Source: Paracoccaceae bacterium
GTDB lineage: Bacteria > Pseudomonadota > Alphaproteobacteria > Rhodobacterales > Rhodobacteraceae
Length of the DNA: 23,238 nucleotides
Assembly: GCA_002712045.1 (NCBI GenBank)
Contig: PARX01000054.1
Span: 1-23,238, forward strand
Reading direction: 5' to 3'
Shown here in pieces: positions 16,074 to 22,962 of the stretch. The stretch's first letter is position 1; each line of letters starts with the position of its first letter. The notes beneath the pieces were generated by a model. That model worked only from the letters and a program-made list of their open reading frames with translations. It was not told the DNA's origin and did no database searches. Both the position numbers and the translations under genes were made by a program.

Positions 16074-16718
16074 TTGTTTACTTTACCTTATAAAAATAAA
16101 CGAAATCTATCTTTAACTGAAACAATTTTATTGTCTATTTTATTTCATGCAGCATTCTTGGCATATCTACCATCACAAAAACTAAATGATCCATTTAAAT
16201 CAATTGAATTAGATATAGATATTTTAATAAAACAACCTGAACCAATAAAAGAAATTATTCCTGAACCAATAAAAGAAATTATTCCTGAACCAATAAAAGA
16301 AATTATTCCTGAACCAATAAAAGAAATTATTCCTGAACCAATAAAAGAGGTAACCCGACCAGCAAAAAAAGAATTTATTTCTCAACCTAAAAAAGAAACT
16401 CAGCCCAATGATTTTGTTATTAAAAAGCAAATAGAAAGTTATAGTACTACCGTAACAAAAGCTATTTCTAAACAAAAAAAATATCCTCGAATAGCGCAAA
16501 TGAGAGGTTGGCAAGGAGAAATTATTGCTATTCTTGAAATTGATGGACAAGGTAATTTATTAACTTCAAAAATCGAAAAAACAAGTGGATTTAAAATCTT
16601 AGATAAGGAAGTTATAGCTATGATAAAAAGAGCAACTCCTTTACCAGCGCCACCAATGGAGCTCAAATCTAAAATTTTAAAAATAAATGTTCCAATTTCT
16701 TTTAAACTTCAACCCTAA
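16074..16718 (+). CDS. tonB: TonB-family energy transducer
   Basis: A 214-residue protein that links the inner-membrane proton gradient to outer-membrane TonB-dependent receptors. One N-terminal membrane helix (about residues 14-34) has Ser21 and His25, the same spacing as Ser16/His20 of E. coli TonB. A Pro-Glu-Lys-rich periplasmic spacer follows, made largely of EPIKEIIP repeats. The C-terminal TonB domain starts near KKYPRIAQMRGWQGE and contains LEIDGQGNLLTSKIEKTSGFKILDKEV and RATPLPAPP. The start is TTG; no ATG is possible upstream or near, and there is no Shine-Dalgarno. exbB and exbD are not next to it. Its receptor is not known; in methylotrophs such systems can import lanthanides or iron, which is speculation here. 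Confidence 0.88.
   Translation: MFTLPYKNKRNLSLTETILLSILFHAAFLAYLPSQKLNDPFKSIELDIDILIKQPEPIKEIIPEPIKEIIPEPIKEIIPEPIKEIIPEPIKEVTRPAKKEFISQPKKETQPNDFVIKKQIESYSTTVTKAISKQKKYPRIAQMRGWQGEIIAILEIDGQGNLLTSKIEKTSGFKILDKEVIAMIKRATPLPAPPMELKSKILKINVPISFKLQP
16236..16348 (+). repeat. 24-bp in-frame tandem repeat in tonB
   Basis: Four identical 24-bp units start at 16236, 16260, 16284 and 16308. A fifth copy from 16332 is identical for 17 bases. Each unit begins CCTGAACCAATAAAAG and encodes the octapeptide PEPIKEII. The absence of even silent differences points to recent expansion by slippage or to gene conversion. Changes in copy number stay in frame and only alter the length of the periplasmic spacer. 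Confidence 0.97.
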
Positions 16719-16735
16719 GAAAAGGTCTATTAGCA

Positions 16736-17197
16736 ATGAAAAATATTATACTAAATGAAAAAGTACCAAATTTTGAACTAGAAGGAACTAATAATTTATT
16801 TTTTAATTTATCTGATTATATTGGTAAATATGTTGTTATTTATTTTTATCCGAAAGATTCAACTCCTGGTTGTACAAACGAAGGTATTGATTTTAAAGAA
16901 AATTTTAATAAATTCAAAAAATTAAATGTGGAAATTTTTGGAGTGTCCAGAGATAGTATTAAATCTCATGAGAACTTTAAGGCTAAATATGATTTTCCTT
17001 TTGAACTATTAAGTGACGTGGATGAAACCGCTTGTAATTTATTTAATGTTATAAAAATGAAGAATATGTATGGCAAAAAAGTTAGAGGGATTGAAAGAAG
17101 TACTTTTTTACTAGATCCAGAAGGAAGTCTAATACACGAGTGGCGAGGTGTTAAAGTTAATGGTCATATCAATGAGATTCTCGAAGTTTTAAACTAA
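16736..17197 (+). CDS. bcp: Thioredoxin-dependent peroxiredoxin, Bcp/PrxQ family
   Basis: A 153-residue peroxiredoxin that reduces hydrogen peroxide and organic peroxides. The peroxidatic Cys46 sits in DSTPGCTNEG with Thr43 and Pro39, and the conserved Arg is in IERSTFLLDPEG. Unusually, the resolving cysteine of E. coli-type Bcp, five residues after Cys46, is Ile51. The alternative site used in some PrxQ, 36 residues on, is Lys82. Only Cys100 remains, at the place of the non-essential Cys99 of E. coli Bcp. It may therefore work by a 1-Cys mechanism. It lies 17 bases after tonB with AAAGG upstream, and phoH follows after five bases. Confidence 0.93.
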   Translation: MKNIILNEKVPNFELEGTNNLFFNLSDYIGKYVVIYFYPKDSTPGCTNEGIDFKENFNKFKKLNVEIFGVSRDSIKSHENFKAKYDFPFELLSDVDETACNLFNVIKMKNMYGKKVRGIERSTFLLDPEGSLIHEWRGVKVNGHINEILEVLN

Positions 17198-17202
17198 ATA
17201 AA

Positions 17203-18597
17203 ATGGTAAAAAAAATAAACCAGACAAAACTTTTTGTTATAGATACTAATGTGCTTTTACATGACCCATCATGTCTTTTTAGATTTGAAGAGCATGACAT
17301 TTATCTTCCCATGGTTACAATTGAGGAATTAGATAATAATAAAAAAGGTAGTAGTGAAGTTGCAAGAAATGCAAGGCAAACTCACAGATTTTTAGAAGAA
17401 ATTATCGGGCCATTTACTGGAAAACTATCAGCTGGATGCCCCCTCAAATCCAAAATTAATTCTCATGTTTCGGGTAATTTATTTTTACAAACACATCCTA
17501 TTGATTTTGATTTACCTATGCTTTCTGGAAGTAAGGCAGATAATCAAATTTTAAGTGTAGTTTCAGAACTTAAGAAAAAACAAAAAAATAGACAGGTAAT
17601 TTTAGTTTCTAAAGATTTTAATATTCGTATAAAAGCAAGAGCACTCGATATTAATACCGAAGATTATTTTAATGATAAAGTTATGGAAGATAGTGAGATT
17701 CTCTATAAAGGATCATTTGAGCTTCCAGAAGATTTCTGGGAAAAACATAGTAAAGGTATGGAATCTTGGCAAAAAGAAGGAAAAATGTTCTATCGTATTA
17801 CAGGCCCGCTTTGCAATAGTTTCTTAACTAATCAATTTGTTCATTTTGATTTTGAAAAACCCTTCCATGCAATTGTTAAATCTATAGAAAATAAAACTGC
17901 AACATTAGAAGTAGTTCATGACTTTTCACATTCAAAATTTAATGTTTGGGGTATAAATTCACGAAATAAAGAACAAAATTTTGCTTTAAATTTACTTATG
18001 AATCCAGATATAGACTTTGTTTCGCTTCTTGGTCAAGCAGGCACAGGAAAAACATTACTTGCATTAGCAGCCGGATTAGATCAAACATTAGACAAGAAAA
18101 TTTATACAGAAATTATAGTTACACGAGTAACTGTATCGGTAGGGGAAGATATTGGATTTCTTCCAGGTACTGAAGAAGAAAAAATGACTCCTTGGATGGG
18201 GGCATTAGAAGATAATTTAGATGTACTTAATAAACCTGATGAAAGTGTTGGTGATTGGGGAAGAGCAGCAACTCAAGATTTAATTAGATCTAGAATAAAA
18301 GTTAAATCATTAAATTTCATGCGTGGCCGAACATTTCTTAAAAAATATTTAATTATTGATGAAGCGCAAAATTTAACTCCGAAACAAATGAAAACTTTAA
18401 TTACTCGAGCTGGCCCTGGAACAAAAATAGTCTGTGTAGGTAATATCGCGCAAATTGATACTCCATACTTAACTGAAGGTAGTTCAGGGTTAACCTATGT
18501 TGTTGATAGGTTTAAGGGTTGGAATCACAATGGCCATGTTACCCTTCTTCGAGGTGAACGTTCAAAATTAGCAGATTATGCAAGTGAAATCCTATAA
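17203..18597 (+). CDS. PIN domain-PhoH family ATPase (PhoH2 / YlaK type)
   Basis: A 464-residue two-domain protein. The N-terminal PIN nuclease domain (about residues 8-150) starts with FVIDTNVLLHD, where Asp14 is the first metal ligand, and has further acidic positions in TIEELDNNKKG and GSKADNQI. The C-terminal PhoH ATPase domain has the Walker A LLGQAGTGKTLLALAAG near residue 277 and the Walker B YLIIDEAQNLTPKQMKTLI. Family knowledge: PhoH2 proteins are RNA-unwinding and RNA-cutting enzymes, studied in mycobacteria beside an antitoxin. No antitoxin-like gene is seen here, so a housekeeping RNA role is more likely. The stop overlaps the lplT start by 20 bases. Confidence 0.9.
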   Translation: MVKKINQTKLFVIDTNVLLHDPSCLFRFEEHDIYLPMVTIEELDNNKKGSSEVARNARQTHRFLEEIIGPFTGKLSAGCPLKSKINSHVSGNLFLQTHPIDFDLPMLSGSKADNQILSVVSELKKKQKNRQVILVSKDFNIRIKARALDINTEDYFNDKVMEDSEILYKGSFELPEDFWEKHSKGMESWQKEGKMFYRITGPLCNSFLTNQFVHFDFEKPFHAIVKSIENKTATLEVVHDFSHSKFNVWGINSRNKEQNFALNLLMNPDIDFVSLLGQAGTGKTLLALAAGLDQTLDKKIYTEIIVTRVTVSVGEDIGFLPGTEEEKMTPWMGALEDNLDVLNKPDESVGDWGRAATQDLIRSRIKVKSLNFMRGRTFLKKYLIIDEAQNLTPKQMKTLITRAGPGTKIVCVGNIAQIDTPYLTEGSSGLTYVVDRFKGWNHNGHVTLLRGERSKLADYASEIL

Positions 18598-19768
18598 TCA
18601 AATTAGAAGTAAGGGTTTTTACTCTTTTCTTTCAGCTCAATTTCTCTCTGCTTTAGCAGACAATGCTCTCCTTTTTGCAGCTATAGCATTACTTACTAGA
18701 CTTGATGCTCCGACTTGGCACCAACCCCTCCTCCTTCAATTTTTTGTTTTTGCTTATATTGTTCTTGCCCCATTTGTTGGTGCGTATGCGGACTCAAAAC
18801 CAAAAGGTCAAGTTATGTTTATTGCTAACGGTATTAAATTATTTGGTTGCCTCGCAATGTTTTTTGGACTACAACCACTATATGCTTATGGAATTGTAGG
18901 TATAGGGGCTGCGGCTTATTCTCCAGCCAAATATGGTATTCTCACTGAGATGCTTCCAGCAAATTCTTTAGTTAGTGCAAATGGATGGGTAGAAGGCTCA
19001 ACAGTTGCAGCAATTATTTTAGGAGCGATGTTTGGAGGAATTCTTGCTGTATATAATGTTGATCTAGCAATAGTTATTATAAGCTTACTTTATTTGATAG
19101 CAGCTATTTTTAACCGATATATTCCTTCCCTACCTTTGAATCATAAAATTGATAAAAAAGACCCATGGTCTCTAATAAAAGATTTTCTAAGTTCCTTCAA
19201 AAAATTATGGAATGATCCTCTTGGACAATTATCATTGACGATTACAACTTTGTTTTGGGGAGCTGGGGCGACCCTGAGGCTTGTAATTATTGCTTGGGCT
19301 GCATATGCATTAGGTTTTGGTTTAGATAAATCAACAACATTATCAGCAACAGTTGCTTTTGGTGTTGCAATAGGTGCAATAATTGCAGCATTTTTTATCA
19401 AAATGAAAGATTCTACAAAAATACTTCCTATTGGTATTTTTATGGGTTTCGTAGTCTGTTCAATATTTTTTGTAACGACTTGGGAAACAGCCGCTATTAT
19501 CTTAACTATTGTTGGAGTTCTGAGTGGTTTATTAATAGTCCCCTTAAATGCACTTCTTCAGTATCGCGGCCATCTTCTTGTTGGGGCTGGACATTCAATA
19601 GCAGTTCAAAATTTTAGTGAAAACTTAGGAATTCTTTTATTAAGCGGTGCTTATACTTTTATGGTGAAAGGAAACATTCCAATAAATGGGATTATGTTCA
19701 TATTTGGTTTTTTTGTTTTATTGTCTATGACAATAGCTAGTATTTATTATGCAAAAGCTAACGATTAA
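18578..19768 (+). CDS. lplT: Lysophospholipid transporter LplT (MFS)
   Basis: A 396-residue major facilitator protein of the inner membrane with about 11-12 hydrophobic helices. The N-terminus FLSAQFLSALADNALLFAAIALL matches the E. coli LplT start closely, and the length is the same (397). GIGAAAYSPAKYGILTEMLP and NGWVEGSTVAAIILGAMFGG are family signatures. LplT flips lysophospholipids inward for re-acylation. Its usual partner acyltransferase Aas is not adjacent in this window. The ATG at 18578 lies inside phoH, a 20-base overlap. Its stop TAA overlaps the ndh stop on the other strand. Confidence 0.9.
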   Translation: MQVKSYNQIRSKGFYSFLSAQFLSALADNALLFAAIALLTRLDAPTWHQPLLLQFFVFAYIVLAPFVGAYADSKPKGQVMFIANGIKLFGCLAMFFGLQPLYAYGIVGIGAAAYSPAKYGILTEMLPANSLVSANGWVEGSTVAAIILGAMFGGILAVYNVDLAIVIISLLYLIAAIFNRYIPSLPLNHKIDKKDPWSLIKDFLSSFKKLWNDPLGQLSLTITTLFWGAGATLRLVIIAWAAYALGFGLDKSTTLSATVAFGVAIGAIIAAFFIKMKDSTKILPIGIFMGFVVCSIFFVTTWETAAIILTIVGVLSGLLIVPLNALLQYRGHLLVGAGHSIAVQNFSENLGILLLSGAYTFMVKGNIPINGIMFIFGFFVLLSMTIASIYYAKAND

Positions 19769-21090
19769 TGCAATTTAACTCTAGTTTCTGTTCTCCTTGT
19801 TATTAGTTTTGCTAACAATCTAAAAATTACATTCATTATTCCATGTAAAGCCATTAAATGCATTTGATACAGCATTAAATACATTAATCTAGCAATAATG
19901 CCTTCAATAAACATACTTCCACCCATTAATGAACCCATCAAATTACCTACAGTTGAATAACGTCCCAAATTTACTAAAGAGCCATAGTCTTTATAAACAT
20001 AATTTGGCAATTTATCCTCTTTACCAACGATAACTTTCTTCATACTTTTAAATAAAATAGAGGCTTGTTGATGAGCTGATTGAGCTCTTGGTGGAACCAA
20101 TTCTAAAGAACCAGGGTGAACTGGGCATGCTGCACAATCTCCAAAAGCAAAAATATTTTTATCAACTGTTGTTTGCAGAGTTGATAAAACCTCTAATTGA
20201 TTTATGTGGTTTGTTTTCAATCCATCAATATTTTTTAGAAAACTAGGGGCCTTAATACCAGCTGCCCATACCACCAATTGAGAAGAAATATTTCTGCCAG
20301 ATACAGTCCTAACTCCTTTTTTACTAACCTCAACCACCTTTTCATTTAAATATAAACTAACTTGCAATTTTTTAAGCTCAAGCTCAACTGAACGGCTCAT
20401 TCTTTCCGGCAGAGCTGGAAGTAATCTCTCGCTTGCTTCAATCAAAGAAATTTTAATATCTTTATCAGGATTAATATTATCTAATCCATATACTGTCATT
20501 TCTCTAGCAGATTTATGAAGCTCAGCAGCAAGCTCTACTCCTGTTGCGCCAGCACCAACTATAACAATTTCTAATATATTAGTATTATCTAGAGATTGTG
20601 TTTGTGCTTTTATAATAGAATTGTGAAGTTTTTTATGGAAACGTTCTGCTTGATCTTGAGTATCAAGAGCTATGGTATTCTCTTCTGCACCTTTTACCCC
20701 AAAATCATTTATTGTACTTCCAACAGATATAATTAAAGTATCATATTCAAAAGTTCTTTCCGGAATTATTTCAACACCGTCATCGTCAACAAAAGATTCA
20801 AGAGTAATTTGTTTTTTTAATCTATTAAGGCCATTCATTTTTCCAAGTCGAAATGTGAAATTATGCCAATGGCCCTGAGCAAGATAATCAAGCTCATCTT
20901 TATCTGGATTTAGACTTCCTGCTGCTATTTCATGAAGTAAAGGTTTCCATATATGAGTTTTTTTTGCATCAATTAGAGTAATGGATGCTTTTTTCCTTTT
21001 TCCTAGAGTATCACCTAATTTCGTTGCAAGCTCTAATCCTCCTGCGCCACCACCAACAATTACAATTTTGTGCAATTTAAATTTATCCAA
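19765..21090 (-). CDS. ndh: Type II NADH:quinone dehydrogenase
   Basis: A 441-residue flavoprotein that oxidises NADH and reduces quinone without pumping protons, bound to the inner face of the membrane. The N-terminal FAD motif IVIVGGGAGGLELATKLG is at about residues 9-26. The NADH motif is VIVGAGATGVELAAELH. VWAAGIKAPSFL and FAFGDCAACPV with the FAD-contacting aspartate follow. The C-terminus (about 390-441) is hydrophobic, methionine-rich and ends basic, as expected for the membrane anchor. The start is TTG (21088-21090); no ATG is in frame before the upstream stop near 21142. No ribosome site is seen. The last four bases overlap the convergent lplT stop. Confidence 0.94.
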   Translation of the reverse strand: MDKFKLHKIVIVGGGAGGLELATKLGDTLGKRKKASITLIDAKKTHIWKPLLHEIAAGSLNPDKDELDYLAQGHWHNFTFRLGKMNGLNRLKKQITLESFVDDDGVEIIPERTFEYDTLIISVGSTINDFGVKGAEENTIALDTQDQAERFHKKLHNSIIKAQTQSLDNTNILEIVIVGAGATGVELAAELHKSAREMTVYGLDNINPDKDIKISLIEASERLLPALPERMSRSVELELKKLQVSLYLNEKVVEVSKKGVRTVSGRNISSQLVVWAAGIKAPSFLKNIDGLKTNHINQLEVLSTLQTTVDKNIFAFGDCAACPVHPGSLELVPPRAQSAHQQASILFKSMKKVIVGKEDKLPNYVYKDYGSLVNLGRYSTVGNLMGSLMGGSMFIEGIIARLMYLMLYQMHLMALHGIMNVIFRLLAKLITRRTETRVKLH

Positions 21091-21092
21091 TA

Positions 21093-21128
21093 AAGAAGTT
21101 ATTACAAAAAAAGAAGTTATTACAAAAA
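21093..21128. repeat. 18-bp tandem duplication before ndh
   Basis: Two exact copies of an 18-base unit beginning AAGAAGTTATTAC lie at 21093-21110 and 21111-21128, directly before the ndh TTG. The outer copy includes most of the U-run of the xoxG terminator. On the minus strand each copy reads TTTTTGTAATAACTTCTT. It sets the whole space between the terminator and ndh. Confidence 0.95.
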
Positions 21129-21155
21129 AACGACTAAGGAATTATACCTTAGCCG
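21124..21155 (-). terminator. Rho-independent terminator after xoxG
   Basis: On the minus strand CGGCTAAGG (21147-21155) pairs with CCTTAGTCG (21131-21139) around a seven-base loop, giving nine pairs including one G-U. Seven T follow (21124-21130). On the plus strand one pair becomes an A-C mismatch and no T-run follows, so it acts in the minus direction. Confidence 0.9.
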
Positions 21156-21189
21156 TTCTAATTTAATATTGCTGCTTTGTAACGGTTTC

Positions 21190-21735
21190 TTAATTTTTGA
21201 GGAATTTTTTCATATTTTCATCTTCATTACCAGAAATTCCTTGACTACCTTGTGTGCGAACCCAAGCAATAGTTTTTAATAATTCGTCTACAGTCATACC
21301 ATCGTCAGCAGCCATAACACCGTAACCTTTTCCGCCCATACCACCGTTAGTACCGAACCAGATGGTTTCTAGCATACCTTGATTAGTAATATCTTTAGGA
21401 TATTTAAATGTAGGGCCAACTAATCCAGGACCAACTTGACCTTTTGCTGTTGGGCCATGGCATTGTGTACATGACCAATAACCAAATCTTTTTTTACCAC
21501 GTTTTTCTGCTTTGGCATCACCAACATAAATATTCTTTCCTGTCTTGAGAAACTCTATTTCAGCTTTTGTCTTAACATTGTCTTTCTTTTTTGTGTCGCC
21601 AAAAGCTTTTGGATCTGTAATTTTGAACTCTGATCCATCAGTTGTTTTAATTAATTTTATCTCTGCATGAGCACCAAGACTGAAACTTAAAATTCCAGTA
21701 AATAAAATTGCTAATAATTGTTTCATTTTAAACAT
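21190..21735 (-). CDS. xoxG: c-type cytochrome, electron acceptor of XoxF (XoxG / cytochrome cL family)
   Basis: A 181-residue periplasmic cytochrome c. The start ATG at 21733-21735 is set by AGGAG (21741-21745) five bases upstream; an open frame reaching 15 codons further up has no ribosome site and would hide the signal. The signal peptide ends in GAHA, with cleavage after residue 24. Heme binds at Cys89, Cys92 and His93 (YWSCTQCHGP). QVGPGLVGPTFKYP and IWFGTNGGMGGKGYGVMA follow, typical of cytochromes that serve PQQ alcohol dehydrogenases; the axial methionine is probably in this last stretch. In lanthanide methanol oxidation XoxG takes electrons from XoxF. It lies 164 bases after xoxJ and ends in a clear terminator. 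Confidence 0.9.
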   Translation of the reverse strand: MFKMKQLLAILFTGILSFSLGAHAEIKLIKTTDGSEFKITDPKAFGDTKKKDNVKTKAEIEFLKTGKNIYVGDAKAEKRGKKRFGYWSCTQCHGPTAKGQVGPGLVGPTFKYPKDITNQGMLETIWFGTNGGMGGKGYGVMAADDGMTVDELLKTIAWVRTQGSQGISGNEDENMKKFLKN

Positions 21736-21837
21736 ATCTTCTCCTAATCTATATTTAATATCCATATGTCTGAAAGACAATAAAATTTACTAAAAGTTTC
21801 CTTAAAAGGTGGATTTAATAAATTGTTGGTTTGCACT

Positions 21838-21873
21838 AAAACTGACTAATATTTTACTCAGTTTTTAAACTGA
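21838..21873 (-). promoter_or_regulatory. Three alternating AAACTGA/TCAGTTT elements between xoxJ and xoxG
   Basis: On the minus strand the order is TCAGTTT (21867-21873), AAAAACTGA (21858-21866), TCAGTTTT (21838-21845). The middle element can pair with either neighbour, giving two mutually exclusive hairpins: the first with a tight loop, the second an 8-bp stem with a 12-base loop. No U-run follows the second. This could tune readthrough from xoxJ into xoxG, or be a protein-binding site. Confidence 0.4.
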
Positions 21874-21899
21874 TGTCATCCCTTTTGTAGAGGTTAATG

Positions 21900-22790
21900 T
21901 TAATTTTTATGTCTCTTATAACCATCTAATCTATCGCTGAATACAGGATCAGTATATGGCACTCCAAAATCATCCATAATTTTTCTGATTTTGTCTTTAT
22001 TTCTTATTAAAGCTGCTTCAATCATATCTCGTCGCTCGTCATCTTTTTTTCTTACGCCGGCTGAAATATTCCAATAAGTTTTACCAGTTAATTTTTCATT
22101 TCCTTCTGAATATTCTGGAATTAAAACTACCTCCATCGGTACGGATGATTTTTTAGCGAAATACCCACCTATAGGACCCCACATGATTGCTATATCAATT
22201 TCTTTCTCTGCTACATGAGTTACAAGCTGCCCAGGATCTTTAGTTAAATCTCTCATCAGCCTATATGGTTTAGCATTTGCCATCAAATCATTTGCATGCA
22301 AAGAAACTGAAACAGGACTTTTATCAACAATACCTATAATACCTTTTCTTAGATCTGGTGAATTCCAATCCTTGATATCATAACCACTATCTTTTCGATA
22401 AATCCATACATGACCTGCGCGGTAATATGGTTTTGTAGTATTGAGTGCGTCGTATGTAGTATTTGTTCCAATAATTACATCACATCGATTCGATTTTATA
22501 GTATTCCTAATAAATCCAAATCGGTCAGGCCAAAACTGAAAACTTAATTCTTTCTTTAAATCTTTAGCTAAAACCTCAGCTATTTTATTCTCAAATCCCT
22601 CTTGTTTATCATTTGAATAAGGCATATTGTTTGGGTCTGCACAAACTTTAAATTCATTATCTTTTGGGACTCTTGCAGTTTGTCCTGGACGACCATCACT
22701 AGACCATTGATCTGGACCACCAGCATAAGATACAAAACTAATTGCACTGATTGCAAGCAATAATATAACTTTTAATATATTTTTAAACAT
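21900..22790 (-). CDS. xoxJ: XoxJ/MxaJ-type periplasmic binding protein of the methanol dehydrogenase locus
   Basis: A 296-residue exported protein of the extracellular solute-binding protein family 3 fold. The signal peptide ends in VSYA, with cleavage after about residue 23. The mature protein begins with FKVCADPNNMPYSND and has SFQFWPDRFGFIRNT, CDVIIGTNTTYD, and PYYRAGHVWIYRKDSGYDI. These are the family marks of quinoprotein-dehydrogenase-associated binding proteins. MxaJ and XoxJ are thought to help activate or mature the methanol dehydrogenase rather than to feed a transporter. AGGAAA (22795-22800) is a clear ribosome site. The xoxF terminator lies upstream, and a candidate promoter with a palindrome sits between the two. 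Confidence 0.92.
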   Translation of the reverse strand: MFKNILKVILLLAISAISFVSYAGGPDQWSSDGRPGQTARVPKDNEFKVCADPNNMPYSNDKQEGFENKIAEVLAKDLKKELSFQFWPDRFGFIRNTIKSNRCDVIIGTNTTYDALNTTKPYYRAGHVWIYRKDSGYDIKDWNSPDLRKGIIGIVDKSPVSVSLHANDLMANAKPYRLMRDLTKDPGQLVTHVAEKEIDIAIMWGPIGGYFAKKSSVPMEVVLIPEYSEGNEKLTGKTYWNISAGVRKKDDERRDMIEAALIRNKDKIRKIMDDFGVPYTDPVFSDRLDGYKRHKN

Positions 22791-22816
22791 AATATTTCCT
22801 TAATTTATTTTGCCTT

Positions 22817-22822
22817 ATTATA
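22817..22822 (-). promoter_or_regulatory. Candidate -10 box of xoxJ
   Basis: TATAAT reads on the minus strand, giving a start near 22810 and a leader of about 20 bases that holds the AGGAAA ribosome site. The -35 position (22840-22845, AGATAA) is poor and lies in the centre of a palindrome. Confidence 0.45.
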
Positions 22823-22835
22823 CATTTAACCCTTA

Positions 22836-22851
22836 ATCATTATCTAATGAT
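22836..22851. promoter_or_regulatory. 16-bp operator-like palindrome before xoxJ
   Basis: ATCATTA-TC-TAATGAT is a perfect inverted repeat of seven bases with a two-base centre. It covers the expected -35 region of the xoxJ promoter. The form suits a dimeric DNA-binding protein. No match to a known regulator is claimed. Confidence 0.45.
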
Positions 22852-22886
22852 AATCCCTAATATCAATTATTTAATTTAATTAAGGT

Positions 22887-22919
22887 AAAAAAAACACCCT
22901 ACCGAAGTAGGGTGTTTTT
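22887..22919 (-). terminator. Strong rho-independent terminator after xoxF
   Basis: On the minus strand ACACCCTAC (22907-22915 complement) and GTAGGGTGT close on a TTCG loop, so the RNA has the very stable C(UUCG)G tetraloop. A and T runs extend the stem to about 13 pairs and eight T end it (22887-22894). It lies 43 bases after the xoxF stop and sets xoxF apart from xoxJ. Confidence 0.93.
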
Positions 22920-22962
22920 AAGACTAACTAAACTGTAATTAGTTCTATAAATCCGTTAAGAA

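Noticed and set aside
16236..16348. CRISPR array
   Set aside because: The units are contiguous with no spacers and are in frame with TonB.
16224..16550. 108-codon minus-strand frame with repeated YWFRNNFF
   Set aside because: It is the reverse-strand image of the tonB 24-bp repeat.
21736..21780. Longer xoxG start with 15 extra residues
   Set aside because: It has no ribosome site and would push the signal peptide inward, whereas AGGAG marks the ATG at 21733-21735.
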